From assembly GCA_964019165.1 (NCBI GenBank), contig OZ025278.1, positions 5,218,517-5,282,516 on the forward strand: a DNA stretch of 64,000 nucleotides, written 5' to 3'. The DNA comes from Mastigias papua. Taxonomy: Eukaryota; Cnidaria; Scyphozoa; Rhizostomeae; Mastigiidae. Numbering within the stretch: position 1 is the first letter of the stretch; each line of letters begins with the position of its first letter. The notes under the pieces were generated by a model. It was given only the letters and a program-made list of their open reading frames with translations, did no database searches and was not told the origin of the DNA. A program made the translations under genes and the position numbers. Of this stretch, positions 24,443 through 34,345 are shown piece by piece.

Positions 24443-24812
24443 TTTCTACAAGAGCACGATATACGTTGCTTAACTGAGATTGTGGGAGGATATTTTTCAA
24501 CTTTTTTAAAGATGTAAGACCTCCAGAAACTTTCCCTTTGATAGTTTTGAATTGTTCTTCCCAGTTAAGCCCTTCGTCTACAATAACTCCAAGTGATTTT
24601 GTCTTTTTCACCCGTTTTATATCGGCACCATTCAGTCTCAATGTTTCATGTATCTCGACTTTGTTAGTTCTACGGGGGTGTCCAATTATCATATACTCCG
24701 TTTTTTGAGGATTGGCACTTAATTTATTTAACCTCATATATTCAGAGATTTGGGTCAATTCCTCTTGAGCCTTATGAACTAGTTCTTCAACATTCATAGA
24801 TGTTACGGTCAC
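22095..24812 (-). CDS. chimeric LINE reverse-transcriptase frame (905 residues)
   Basis: One open frame spans two elements. Residues 1-123 belong to the older host LINE (the part after its YADD box, starting in-frame at MTVTSMNVEELVHKAQEELT). Residue 124 onward comes from the younger LINE, joined in frame by chance. The younger part contains the tail of an AP-type endonuclease (about 140-180), a linker, a complete RT (about 440-720: YRPISVLPFLSRTFEK, VFIDLKKAFDTVDH, GVPQGSCLGPLLFLIYINDL, YADD at about 632-635) and a C-terminal region ending KLRL. RT converts the element RNA to cDNA at the target. The fusion itself has no expected function. Confidence 0.92.
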   Translation of the reverse strand: MTVTSMNVEELVHKAQEELTQISEYMRLNKLSANPQKTEYMIIGHPRRTNKVEIHETLRLNGADIKRVKKTKSLGVIVDEGLNWEEQFKTIKGKVSGGLTSLKKLKNILPQSQLSNVYRALVEKNVYRFQQLIKKGTRETLESTTLIDHIATTNKSNIVTSGVHETSISDHYMVYCVRKFRGAFKRKHKIITTRQLKHFDQAEFINDLTLVDWQGIVSNGDDINLIVEQWTNMFSLILEKHAPVRNRRVSEKFSPWLTNDFKQLSATRDRLKKLAVRSKSKILMEAYRQTRNKVNKLNTDLKREFFTNKIASEKGDLRNTWKTINTVLNKKSKTTQIAALQVDGRQVYDNDSIAESMNRFFCSIGNTLSDKIPKTSNPLLENEFSVNPQNLRFKFDAINRSQLERVFGNFKTSKGSGPDGIANYFLKIGLPVIAVSLCDIFNLSIATGVFPNSWKIAKVAPIFKSGQSTDRSNYRPISVLPFLSRTFEKLVYNHLYDYLDKNRLLFSKQSGFRSLHSVITCLLNCTNEWYINMDKGQYTAMVFIDLKKAFDTVDHEILLKKLTKYGIIGLENNWFASYLDNRMQFCRVNGVSSKLEYINCGVPQGSCLGPLLFLIYINDLPFCLQNSNVTMYADDTTISYSSNNIDELNSYLNRDLNCLEHWLQGNKLSLNVIKTQAMVVGSRPNLKKIAEGKVQSPSFVIGDSQIEIVEKTKYLGIQLDQHLIWDEHTRFLRAKVSRAIGFLKYAKKILPQETLSQIYSGIVEPHFRYCCSVWGSCGESRRLTLQKLQNRAARIVTNSSYDAPADALIQRLNWPDIAEIIKRETATIVYKSLNGLVPTYLSDIFLKNSSRGTVKLRNSEYDLHIPLFKTSNGQKSFSYRGVNVWNSLEPEVKQAPSLFAFKLRL

Positions 24813-24834
24813 GTTTAAGGTAAAACGAGGGGAA
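24443..24834 (-). mobile_element. host LINE, 5'-truncated start (left)
   Basis: This holds the post-YADD region of a CR1-like reverse transcriptase, on the minus strand up to ...LSNVYRALVE. The right arm shows the same segment continuing directly into SHMRYADVIWGS. The 5' truncation is inside the RT domain at about 24815-24834, so the host LINE was already a dead 5'-truncated copy before the duplication. Confidence 0.88.
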
Positions 24835-25488
24835 TTGACAACTCGTTCAAAGCAGCAAATTTAAGAGTAATTGGGCAATTTAGCTATCGACCAACTATTT
24901 TTCACAAGGTCGACTTCCAGGAGTTGCTGCTGCGGCGGATGTGCACTTTAGGGTAACCGCCAAATCGCCTCAAATTGCATATCAACGTGTGGCAAATCGT
25001 TCACTGAGTCCAGATAAAGCATAAAATGTGGTATTCCACTTACCATTTAGTATTTAACCTCATATTTTCTGTCAAATTCCCTCCAGCATTGCTAAATATT
25101 CCAGGAACACTTTCCAGGGGGAAAATCGCATTCCAGGGATAGTAGCCACCCTGAGATGAAAGAAATTACCGACTCCTCCCCTCCTCCAAATTCAAATATT
25201 TACTGACTATTCCTGACCGTATGAACCCTGCAATAGGCATCAGATGTTAGCATTACTTAAATAATATTAACCGAAATTAACGATGAAGTATAGACGGCTC
25301 CCTGGTCAACTACTTTCTCAAACCTAAAGAATAGAAAACCCAAAGCTCGCAACTGCGTTCAAGCCGGGCTTATTTGCGGTTAGTACGTGCACATTGCGGT
25401 AACCGCACCCATTGTAGCAGTAATCATGTGCGAATGGCGCAAAAACAGCGCCTTTAGGGTTGTGGAACTTAGCTGTAGTAATGTGGTT
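24835..25488. other. no gene recognised; single terminus of a GGCGGATGT element
   Basis: A string like the 6459-6981 terminus (GGCGGATGTGCACTTTAGGG) starts at about 24933 without a visible partner, so it is a solo end or an eroded copy. Near 25155 is a CCACCCTG string of hAT type. The region is the same in both arms (mirror 40704-41357) with no indel. Confidence 0.5.
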
Positions 25489-25504
25489 GGTTTTTAAAAA
25501 AACC
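25489..25504 (-). terminator. histone mRNA 3' stem-loop of H3 (left)
   Basis: Minus strand GGTTTTTTTAAAAACC followed by AACCACA, 44 nt past the stop. All six stem pairs are Watson-Crick, with a UUUA loop. Confidence 0.88.
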
Positions 25505-25548
25505 GTTGTTGATATATTGTGAAGTTACATACTGGATGTCTTGCCCGC

Positions 25549-26720
<1,172 letters not shown>

Positions 26721-26801
26721 ATGAAGTGACTTCCCGCGCAACTTCATTGCTGCGTATGGTCCAAGTGAAGTATCCGGAAACTGCCTATTTACAAAACCAA
26801 C

Positions 26802-26817
26802 AGCTTTTTTAAAAGCT
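26802..26817 (+). terminator. histone mRNA 3' stem-loop of H4 (left)
   Basis: AGCTTTTTTAAAAGCT followed by ACCACCC, preceded by CAAC. The downstream ACCACCC is close to the animal consensus, while the stem base is A-U instead of G-C. Confidence 0.88.
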
Positions 26818-26829
26818 ACCACCCTTACC

Positions 26830-27700
26830 AATCATGCAACTCTAGTAGCTCATACCGCACTTCTGCAGTCTCCCAGAAGACCTTTGTCGTTGCTCAGTAC
26901 AGTACTTTACCGACCGCTTTATCAACCCACTTGTAATTACATGTTTGTCTTTTTATATAATTAATAGTGATACCAATATTAAAAGGAAATGAAGAGTTGC
27001 AACAAGAAATTCTAACTCCTTCATGCATTTATGCTAAAAGGGCTCGTAAGAGATGGAAAGATAGGCAATTCAATATCTATTTTGCATGATTATTAGTAAT
27101 GATCGAAATGACTGAATTGATGTTTGATTTGATATTTTGAAAATAAGTGAGGCCTGAAAGCCAGGCTACAATCAGTCTCTCTGAAAGTCTGCAAAAATCA
27201 TGCTGTATCAAGCAAATACTGAGTGAAAAACTGATTAATGTTGTTAATAAACCTGTAATGTATTTTTCTTCAAGTACGTTTAAAATCTTTAGAAAATCTC
27301 AGCCTGAAATTCGCGAAAAGTTAAGGAAAGTGAGCGTCAGGAAAAAAGTGTGTTTTTATAAAAAAAAGTTGTAATTCAAGTACCTTAGTCCCTTCGAATT
27401 TCGCCTGCCTTCAATTTTCGCTTCCTATGGGGGGCGAAAATTAAATGGAGCTAATTGCGATTATTTTTGGAAGGGGGTGGAAGGGGGTAAACAGCAGAGG
27501 GAGCAAATATAAAAGGGCGTCGCGTTTGAATTAGATATCGAATTAATCGAATTTTACTGGTTAAAATGGCACTGCAAGCGATATTGACTCCACAAATCCT
27601 TTCCATCAAAATCTTCGATCACAAGATGATAAAACAAGCTAGTTTCAATCTACAATTTAGTTCCAATTTATGTTTTCATTGTAGAAGCAGGGATATTTCT
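26830..27700. other. H4 downstream flank, no gene recognised
   Basis: Identical in frame content to the right arm (mirror 38492-39362), including short frames of 75 and about 110 codons. The frame starting at 27566 (MALQAILTPQILSIKIFDHK) reads into the minisatellite and matches no family I know. A TATAAAA-like site lies near 27511. Confidence 0.45.
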
Positions 27701-27717
27701 ACGGTGGCCCATAAGTA

Positions 27718-27865
27718 TCACGGCAAAACATTCTTTCTCACGGCAAAACTTTCTTTCTCACGGCAAAACATTCTTTCTCACGGCAAAACATTCTTTCTCA
27801 CGGCAAAACTCTTTTCTCACGGCAAAACTTTCTTTATCACGGCAAAACTCTTTCTCATGGCAGAA
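27718..27865. repeat. ~22-bp minisatellite at the inner edge of the left arm
   Basis: About seven units of the type CACGGCAAAACATTCTTTCT follow one another with 20-22 base spacing. The last degenerates to CATGGCAGAACGC and sits 10 bases from the point where arm homology ends. The mirrored array is at 38327-38474. Confidence 0.85.
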
Positions 27866-29332
27866 CGCTCTTTTGCACACGCCGCCCGTGCGGCAGTCAA
27901 AAATATTAGGTACCATGATGTCATCACTGCTTTCCGAGTAGTGAAGACGAACATGATAGACTTTAAAGAATGTAGTTCTACATCGGACTTTTGGTGCGGC
28001 ACCTTAGACAATAGAGCAGCATGTTGGGCCTGTTCGCACTAGAGCATCCCAAACTTTGTTAAACTCGATAATCCCACGGTAATTAAACAAACTTTGTGGA
28101 ATTTGACAAATGTTAGTAGATTGTCGTTCGCATTTGGCTCATTTGTTACCTACCATCGCATCATCGGGTTGTCACTTATTCATTTATCAAATTGATGTCG
28201 CGTGCAATTCTAACTGGGATAGTTGAGGCAGTAAAGCCTACTTTCCACTGAGCGAAAAGCTGTCGCGCGAAGAGATTTTGTCGAGAGAACCGCAATCTGA
28301 GCATGCCCTGTTGACATGATCGCTGTCACGTGTTGGCTTTGATTTGTCGCAAAAAAGTTAAGAAGCGTTCAACTTTTTTATCGTTCGTGCGACAAATTCG
28401 GCTAGGCAATATGGATTTAACTTCGCAAAACACAGCATTTGGGTTGAATCTGGCAACTTTTATTCGGCAAATGGCTCAAAACACCGATATTTCACGAGCA
28501 GTACCGTCATCTGTCACAATTACAGACGAAGTTCTCATGAGTCCACGTCAATTTGAAGACAAAGGTGAGGCAGGGGATGATATTTTGGCAGTGTCAGACT
28601 CTGAAGAGGTTGGAGAAGGGACAGGAAGAGCACCATCATATGCTAGTAGTGCTACAAGAGAATTCCACACAGAAATTTTTATTGAAAGTGAGAGAGCTGC
28701 CTTGCTTGTGGAACACGTCCTTGACATCCTACAAAGACAGGGCAATAAAATTAAATGCCTGGAAACAGCTATCTTCTTTGTTCAACAGGGATGGTGAGTA
28801 CCTAATTGACTAGTGTAAAACGATTTATTTAACACAAGTATAATAAACGGTGTATTCCCATAACAACACTCTAAAGATACAGTTATAATTGACAACTTCG
28901 AAACGAGACTTAACTCAAAACGGCTTTTCCAACACGACTGTACATAACTGCAACTATATCACGACTGGGGTTACAAGTACAAAACGGATATCCCAAGTAC
29001 AACACACCAATATGACATTGACACGATAACAACTAGGAACACTCAAAACAAAGAGATGATGACAGCAACTGTGGAGATGAATGGTGCAATAACACAATAT
29101 GCCGATGGCGAAACAACAAAAGACGGAGCCAATAAAACAAAGGACTAACGATACTCAACAAGACGTGACCAATTGATAACACTAAAACTTGTACTCTAAC
29201 ATCACTCCCTCCTTCAAAAACAAGCCTCCTGGCTTGAATTGTTACAGAGAGTAGTGAAAAAAAACTAAATAATAAATGAAACAGACAATAGACAAGACGT
29301 GCTACAACCTAAAAACATTTAAAGCAATCAAA

Positions 29333-29899
29333 CTACGTTATGCCATAATTGTCACTAATTCTTGAAACATTGTGTGAGGCTTGGTATAAGCGAGGATTTA
29401 AACACTCAGCATAAGTATACAAGTTCTGTTTTTGCTGAATTTCCTCTGACGGTACGACCAACGATTCTCTGTTCTTATCTTCAATGTCTCCTCCCTCATC
29501 ATTTTCCACAACAACCTGAGTCTGTCGATTCGGTTCGGTTCCAAAGTTTATTTCTTTCTTGTCTAGTTCCGTGGTTATGTCCTTTAGCTTTTGTACAAGT
29601 TCACCGATATCCCGATTGATAGATTCAACCTCAATGGACGCTACTGGAATAGATCGTTGTGGCGGGGATAGGTCCATAGGAGAGACATGACAGCAAGAAT
29701 ATCTCCTTTCCCAGCAGTACTTGGCAACATGGCCGACCCTCAGGCAACAGTAGCATATGGGCCGGCCATCTTCACACCTATAGATGTTGGTACGATTCGG
29801 AAACGGATATTTGGTTCTCTCTTCAGCCATTCTAACTTTGTTAACCATGGCAGCAACAACTGATATGATAAGGTCTTTAACATCCTCCACTGAAATCAT
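29333..29899 (-). CDS. Gag-like zinc-knuckle protein, first unit
   Basis: 188 residues. A CCHC knuckle C49-x2-C52-x4-H57-x4-C62 (CYCCLRVGHVAKYC) follows a basic segment. The downstream region is hydrophilic and probably coiled-coil (about 90-120, IGELVQKLKDITTELDKKE), with an acidic stretch near 130-145. The knuckle is the nucleocapsid RNA-binding module of LTR-element Gag. No capsid major-homology region is evident, and the protein is much shorter than ordinary Gag (typically over 300 residues). It starts about 40 bases inside the primer-site end of the internal region. The second unit (30459-31025) encodes exactly the same protein. Confidence 0.88.
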   Translation of the reverse strand: MISVEDVKDLIISVVAAMVNKVRMAEERTKYPFPNRTNIYRCEDGRPICYCCLRVGHVAKYCWERRYSCCHVSPMDLSPPQRSIPVASIEVESINRDIGELVQKLKDITTELDKKEINFGTEPNRQTQVVVENDEGGDIEDKNRESLVVPSEEIQQKQNLYTYAECLNPRLYQASHNVSRISDNYGIT

Positions 29900-30458
29900 C
29901 TTGTCTCTGAAGGTAGGAGTTCCTCCAACGGGGTACCAATGTAAAACGATTTATTTAACACAAGTATAATAAACGGTGTATTCCCATAACAACACTCTAA
30001 AGATACAGTTATAATTGACAACTTCGAAACGAGACTTAACTCAAAACGGCTTTTCCAACACGACTGTACATAACTGCAACTATATCACGACTGGGGTTAC
30101 AAGTACAAAACGGATATCCCAAGTACAACACACCAATATGACATTGACACGATAACAACTAGGAACACTCAAAACAAAGAGATGATGACAGCAACTGTGG
30201 AGATGAATGGTGCAATAACACAATATGCCGATGGCGAAACAACAAAAGACGGAGCCAATAAAACAAAGGACTAACGATACTCAACAAGACGTGACCAATT
30301 GATAACACTAAAACTTGTACTCTAACATCACTCCCTCCTTCAAAAACAAGCCTCCTGGCTTGAATTGTTACAGAGAGTAGTGAAAAAAAACTAAATAATA
30401 AATGAAACAGACAATAGACAAGACGTGCTACAACCTAAAAACATTTAAAGCAATCAAA

Positions 30459-31025
30459 CTACGTTATGCCATAATTGTCACTAATTCTTGAAACATTGTG
30501 TGAGGCTTGGTATAAGCGAGGATTTAAACACTCAGCATAAGTATACAAGTTCTGTTTTTGCTGAATTTCCTCTGACGGTACGACCAACGATTCTCTGTTC
30601 TTATCTTCAATGTCTCCTCCCTCATCATTTTCCACAACAACCTGAGTCTGTCGATTCGGTTCGGTTCCAAAGTTTATTTCTTTCTTGTCTAGTTCCGTGG
30701 TTATGTCCTTTAGCTTTTGTACAAGTTCACCGATATCCCGATTGATAGATTCAACCTCAATGGACGCTACTGGAATAGATCGTTGTGGCGGGGATAGGTC
30801 CATAGGAGAGACATGACAGCAAGAATATCTCCTTTCCCAGCAGTACTTGGCAACATGGCCGACCCTCAGGCAACAGTAGCATATGGGCCGGCCATCTTCA
30901 CACCTATAGATGTTGGTACGATTCGGAAACGGATATTTGGTTCTCTCTTCAGCCATTCTAACTTTGTTAACCATGGCAGCAACAACTGATATGATAAGGT
31001 CTTTAACATCCTCCACTGAAATCAT
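30459..31025 (-). CDS. Gag-like zinc-knuckle protein, second unit
   Basis: Identical in all 188 residues to the frame at 29333-29899, with the same C49/C52/H57/C62 knuckle and the same distance to its LTR. The identity indicates that the second unit arose very recently by recombination between LTRs, or is a sequence-assembly duplication. It is probably expressed only if the element's LTR promoter is active. Confidence 0.88.
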   Translation of the reverse strand: MISVEDVKDLIISVVAAMVNKVRMAEERTKYPFPNRTNIYRCEDGRPICYCCLRVGHVAKYCWERRYSCCHVSPMDLSPPQRSIPVASIEVESINRDIGELVQKLKDITTELDKKEINFGTEPNRQTQVVVENDEGGDIEDKNRESLVVPSEEIQQKQNLYTYAECLNPRLYQASHNVSRISDNYGIT

Positions 31026-31271
31026 CTTGTCTCTGAAGGTAGGAGTTCCTCCAACGGGGTACCAATGTAAAACGATTTATTTAACACAAGTATAATAAAC
31101 GGTGTATTCCCATAACAACACTCTAAAGATACAGTTATAATTGACAACTTCGAAACGAGACTTAACTCAAAACGGCTTTTCCAACACGACTGTACATAAC
31201 TGCAACTATATCACGACTGGGGTTATAAGTACAAAACGGATATCCCAAGTACAACACACCAATATGACATT

Positions 31272-31725
31272 GGCCCTATTCGCACTAGAGCAAGAAATCG
31301 TACAAAGTTAATCCCCATTGTCCTTCATCAAAGGCGGTACACACTAGTGATGACGTTTCTTAATTGGTCTAGTGCGAACGGGAAAAAATGTAGTTTTACC
31401 AAACGCTAATCCCTAAAAGGTACCGTCGAAGAGCCCCAGAGCTCTACAAAAGTTGGAATATCAATTACAACACTGCAGGGGCCAAGGTGATCTGCCATGT
31501 TACTTGTCAACAGTGCTTACTGCCTCAACTATCCCAGTTAGAATTGCACGCGACATCAATTTGATAAATGAATAAGTGACAACCCGATGATGCGATGGTA
31601 GGTAACAAATGAGCCAAATGCGAACGACAATCTACTAACATTTGTCAAATTCCACAAAGTTTGTTTAATTACCGTGGGATTATCGAGTTTAACAAAGTTT
31701 GGGATGCTGTAGTGCGAACAGGCCC
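31272..31725. mobile_element. Harbinger-derived MITE inside the third LTR
   Basis: A 454-base insertion with ends GGCCCTATTCGCACTAGAGC and GGGCCTGTTCGCACTACAGC (complement). Its left ~220 bases match the inverted right end of the surrounding Harbinger element (about 34480-34726). Its right ~225 bases match the inverted left end (28026-28250). It is therefore an internal-deletion derivative. The LTR around it resumes after ATTATT, consistent with a 3-bp duplication plus a short extra sequence. Confidence 0.92.
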
Positions 31726-32002
31726 ATTATTGACACGATACCAACTAGGAACACTCAAAACAAAGAGATGATGACAGCAACTGTGGAGATGAATGGTGCA
31801 ATAACACAATATGCCGATGGCGAAACAACAAAAGACGGAGCCAATAAAACAAAGGACTAACGATACTCAACAAGACGTGACCAATTGATAACACTAAAAC
31901 TTGTACTCTAACACTAGCCTTACCTCTGCCCTGAAAAGTATAGATGCTTTGCTATGGGTTATGTTTTCAAAAAACTAATATTTTATTTTCATATAAAGCA
32001 CT

Positions 32003-32466
32003 TTAGCAAAGGATGATGATGTTTAGAGAATCAAAATGTGAGAAATATAAAGCTGGGAGGGAGAAATAAAATTTCAGCGCAAAAGTACCCCTGTTTTATT
32101 ATAAACTTTACAAAATTTCTAAATGTAAGTTATTGATCTTCTTGCCCAATATCTTTACAAAGAGTGTCTTACCAAGTTTCTTAAGATGAAAACCTAACTC
32201 TCCCAATTTTGCCAACCCACTAGCCCCCCATTAGTTTAATCCTTATTTGAATGGGCTCCAGTCAACAGGAATTCTCTGGAAGCATGATACCTCAAGATTT
32301 GTGAGTTTTAGTATTGTTAATGCGTTAATTATTAAGTATATTATTAATATATTTTATTGCTTTTTGTATTAATTCTGTTACAGTAATAGAGTAAAATGAC
32401 TTTTAAGCAACCATCAATTTTTCTGCTTTACTGGAAAGTGAAATCAATTAAATTTTTTCTTAACAG
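32003..32466. other. 3' part of the MADF-gene intron
   Basis: AT-rich sequence between the LTR element and the second exon, ending in a pyrimidine-rich tract and AG at 32465-32466. Nothing else was recognised. Confidence 0.6.
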
Positions 32467-33031
32467 TCGAATTTCTGACAACACAATTAAAGAATTTAAA
32501 ATATGCTTATAAGAAATGCCTTGACCGAATAAATAAAGCCACAAGATCTGGTTCAGGTGCCTGCAAGGTCACTAAATGTAAGTATTTTGAGCAGCTGTCC
32601 TTTTTATTTGATAAGACAGCCAACAAGCCAACTGAGAGTAACTTAAACATCAATAAAGTGAGTCAGGAAGGAATTACCATGGGAGAATTCTCAAAAGGAG
32701 GTGCCAAACGGAAGTTGCCTTTACCAGAGAGTTCAAAGAACTTTAAATCACCAAAAACAAAAGCTGAGTTAGGCCTTGAAGTGGATACATTGCTCATCAA
32801 GACACTGCAAGAGTTTGGAACAGAAAAAGAACAGTCAACTGAGGAATCAGTCCCAGTTCAAAAGCAGGATGAAAGTGCTGACTCATTGTTTTGCCGTAGT
32901 TTGATCCCAATTCTTGAGAACCTGAATGCAAAGAAGAACAGATATGTAAGGATGAAAATTCAAGAATTACTCTATGAAATTGAATTTGATGATTCTGTGT
33001 AACTATATTTTATAATTACTCATTCACAAGT

Positions 33032-34345
33032 TTATAGTGTATCATAGCTATTTGAAGTACGTCTGATCATATCTAATTGCCATGCCACAGCCCCCTCATT
33101 AGAGTTGAAATATTCCATGAACATTTTCCTTGTTTCTTTTGCAGATTTTGAATAATTATTAGATCCAATATTGTTGATTGGCTGCATTGCTCCATTTTCC
33201 GTTGTATTTTCTCTCCAAGCTCCTGCAGAAATACCAGCTGGACCTTCCTGATCTACATAGTTAGGGGGACAATAACTGTAAGGCTCATTATCAAGCCTAT
33301 GACACATCAAAAAATTGTGAAGCACAACAACTGCTTTTGTTATCTGCTTCACTGTATCAACTTGTGCTATGATAGGCTTCCGAAAAACACGAAATCTTGA
33401 AGCAGCAATCCCAAAGGTGTTTTCGATGACTCTCCTCCCCCGTGAAAGTCTGTAATTAAAAAGTTTTTCATTTTCCTGCAAATTTGAGCCAGGATAGGGC
33501 TTCATCAAATAGGTTTTAAGACCAAATGCATCATCTGCTAGAAAAACATAAGGGAACACTTCATTTGAATTTCCAACTTTACTTGGAGATGGGAAGTTCA
33601 GAATTCCATTGTCTATGGCATAGCCAAGGTCGCTATTTGAATAGACACTGCCATCACTCTGTCTACCTGCATCCCCTATGTCAACAAGCAAGAATTTGTA
33701 TTGACCATCACAGACTGCAAGTAGTACAATGCTGTGAGTCTTTTTGTAGGTAAAATAGTCAGAGCCACCCCGTGCCGGACACTGCATTATCACATGCTTG
33801 CCATCCAATGCGCCAAGAGCATGGGGGAAATTCCATTTGTCTTCAAAGAATTTAGCGATTAACCGCCATTCTTCTGGTGAGGAAGGAGCTTTAATGAAAC
33901 CTCTGTGTGATAGGCACTCCCAGATTACATGGCAAGTCTCTCGGATAGTCCTACTAACTACTGATGGACTTATACGATAGCTGCTTGATATACTACACTG
34001 TGAGTCCCCAGATGCAAGGTATTTCAGTGTTAAACTAAGCCTTTCACTGGGTCCTATAGGATCACGCATATTTGTTGACTTTCTGGTCAGGAACGGACCA
34101 ACGAGGTGCAGCAGCTTCTCAAAAACTGAGGGTGTCATTCTAAAATATTGGAAGAAGTACATGTGATCAAATAATTTCATATCTTGAACCAGCAAATGGA
34201 ACTCTCCTTTTTGTAAGCGCTCTTGATATATTTTTCGCACCCAGAAAGATTTCCTATACTTCATTCTTCTTCTCTGCAGTCGTCTTCGCAGTAAATAAAG
34301 TAGTAAAGCCTTTTTTAAAAGAGATCTTCGATTGATAGCAGCCAT
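33032..34345 (-). CDS. PIF/Harbinger transposase (HARBI1-like DDE nuclease)
   Basis: An uninterrupted 437-residue frame. The N-terminus is basic (RRRLQRRRMKYRKSFW). An HTH-like region (about 95-140, PSERLSLTLKYLASGDS ... SPSVVSRTIRETC) is followed by the DDE_4-type catalytic core. First Asp is D181 in GALDGKHV, second is D271 or D272 in FLADDAFGL, and Glu is E308 in RRVIENTFG. The C-terminal HNFL motif is also typical. It cuts and rejoins DNA at the element ends in the nucleus. It is full length for the family (about 350-450) with all acidic residues in place, so it could be active. It converges with the MADF-BESS gene. Confidence 0.96.
   Translation of the reverse strand: MAAINRRSLLKKALLLYLLRRRLQRRRMKYRKSFWVRKIYQERLQKGEFHLLVQDMKLFDHMYFFQYFRMTPSVFEKLLHLVGPFLTRKSTNMRDPIGPSERLSLTLKYLASGDSQCSISSSYRISPSVVSRTIRETCHVIWECLSHRGFIKAPSSPEEWRLIAKFFEDKWNFPHALGALDGKHVIMQCPARGGSDYFTYKKTHSIVLLAVCDGQYKFLLVDIGDAGRQSDGSVYSNSDLGYAIDNGILNFPSPSKVGNSNEVFPYVFLADDAFGLKTYLMKPYPGSNLQENEKLFNYRLSRGRRVIENTFGIAASRFRVFRKPIIAQVDTVKQITKAVVVLHNFLMCHRLDNEPYSYCPPNYVDQEGPAGISAGAWRENTTENGAMQPINNIGSNNYSKSAKETRKMFMEYFNSNEGAVAWQLDMIRRTSNSYDTL

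Larger units (their letters stand above)
28814..31913 (-). mobile_element. gag-only LTR retroelement (TR-GAG type), three LTRs and two internal regions
   Basis: Read on the minus strand the LTR is TGTTAGAGTACAAG...TTTTACA, 388 bases. Copies lie at 28814-29201, 29940-30327 and 31066-31913 (the last interrupted). The two 738-base internal regions repeat with a period of exactly 1126. Next to the upstream LTR is a TGGTACCCCGTTGG primer-site candidate, and before the downstream LTR a purine tract GAAGGAGGGAGTGA. CTAG is duplicated at 28810-28813 and 31914-31917. With no protease, RT or integrase it depends on a partner element. The unit duplication implies LTR-LTR recombination. Confidence 0.93.
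28411..33002 (+). pseudogene. MADF-BESS accessory gene of the Harbinger element (two exons, one frameshift)
   Basis: Exon 1 begins at the ATG at 28411 (MDLTSQNTAFGLNLATFIRQ) and has an acidic linker. It changes frame by one base near 28675, then reads into a MADF domain (RELPCLWNTSLTSYKDR, then AWKQL). A donor G|GTGAGT at 28793/28794 joins an acceptor AG at 32465-32466 in phase 1 and completes the MADF domain (LKNLKYAYKKC, then YFEQLSFLFD). The protein ends with a BESS-type motif (FCRSLIPILENLNAKKNRYV). MADF binds DNA and BESS mediates protein contacts. The 3.7 kb intron is mostly the LTR element. The single frameshift suggests recent inactivation, or a sequencing slip in an A/T run. Other small introns cannot be excluded. 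Confidence 0.8.

Noticed and set aside
27718..27865. CRISPR-like array of ~22-bp repeats
   Set aside because: Units are directly adjacent without unique spacers in an animal genome; it is a minisatellite.
29200..31070. Two independent insertions of the LTR element
   Set aside because: A single CTAG duplication flanks the entire tandem and no target duplication lies between the units, so one insertion plus LTR recombination is simpler.
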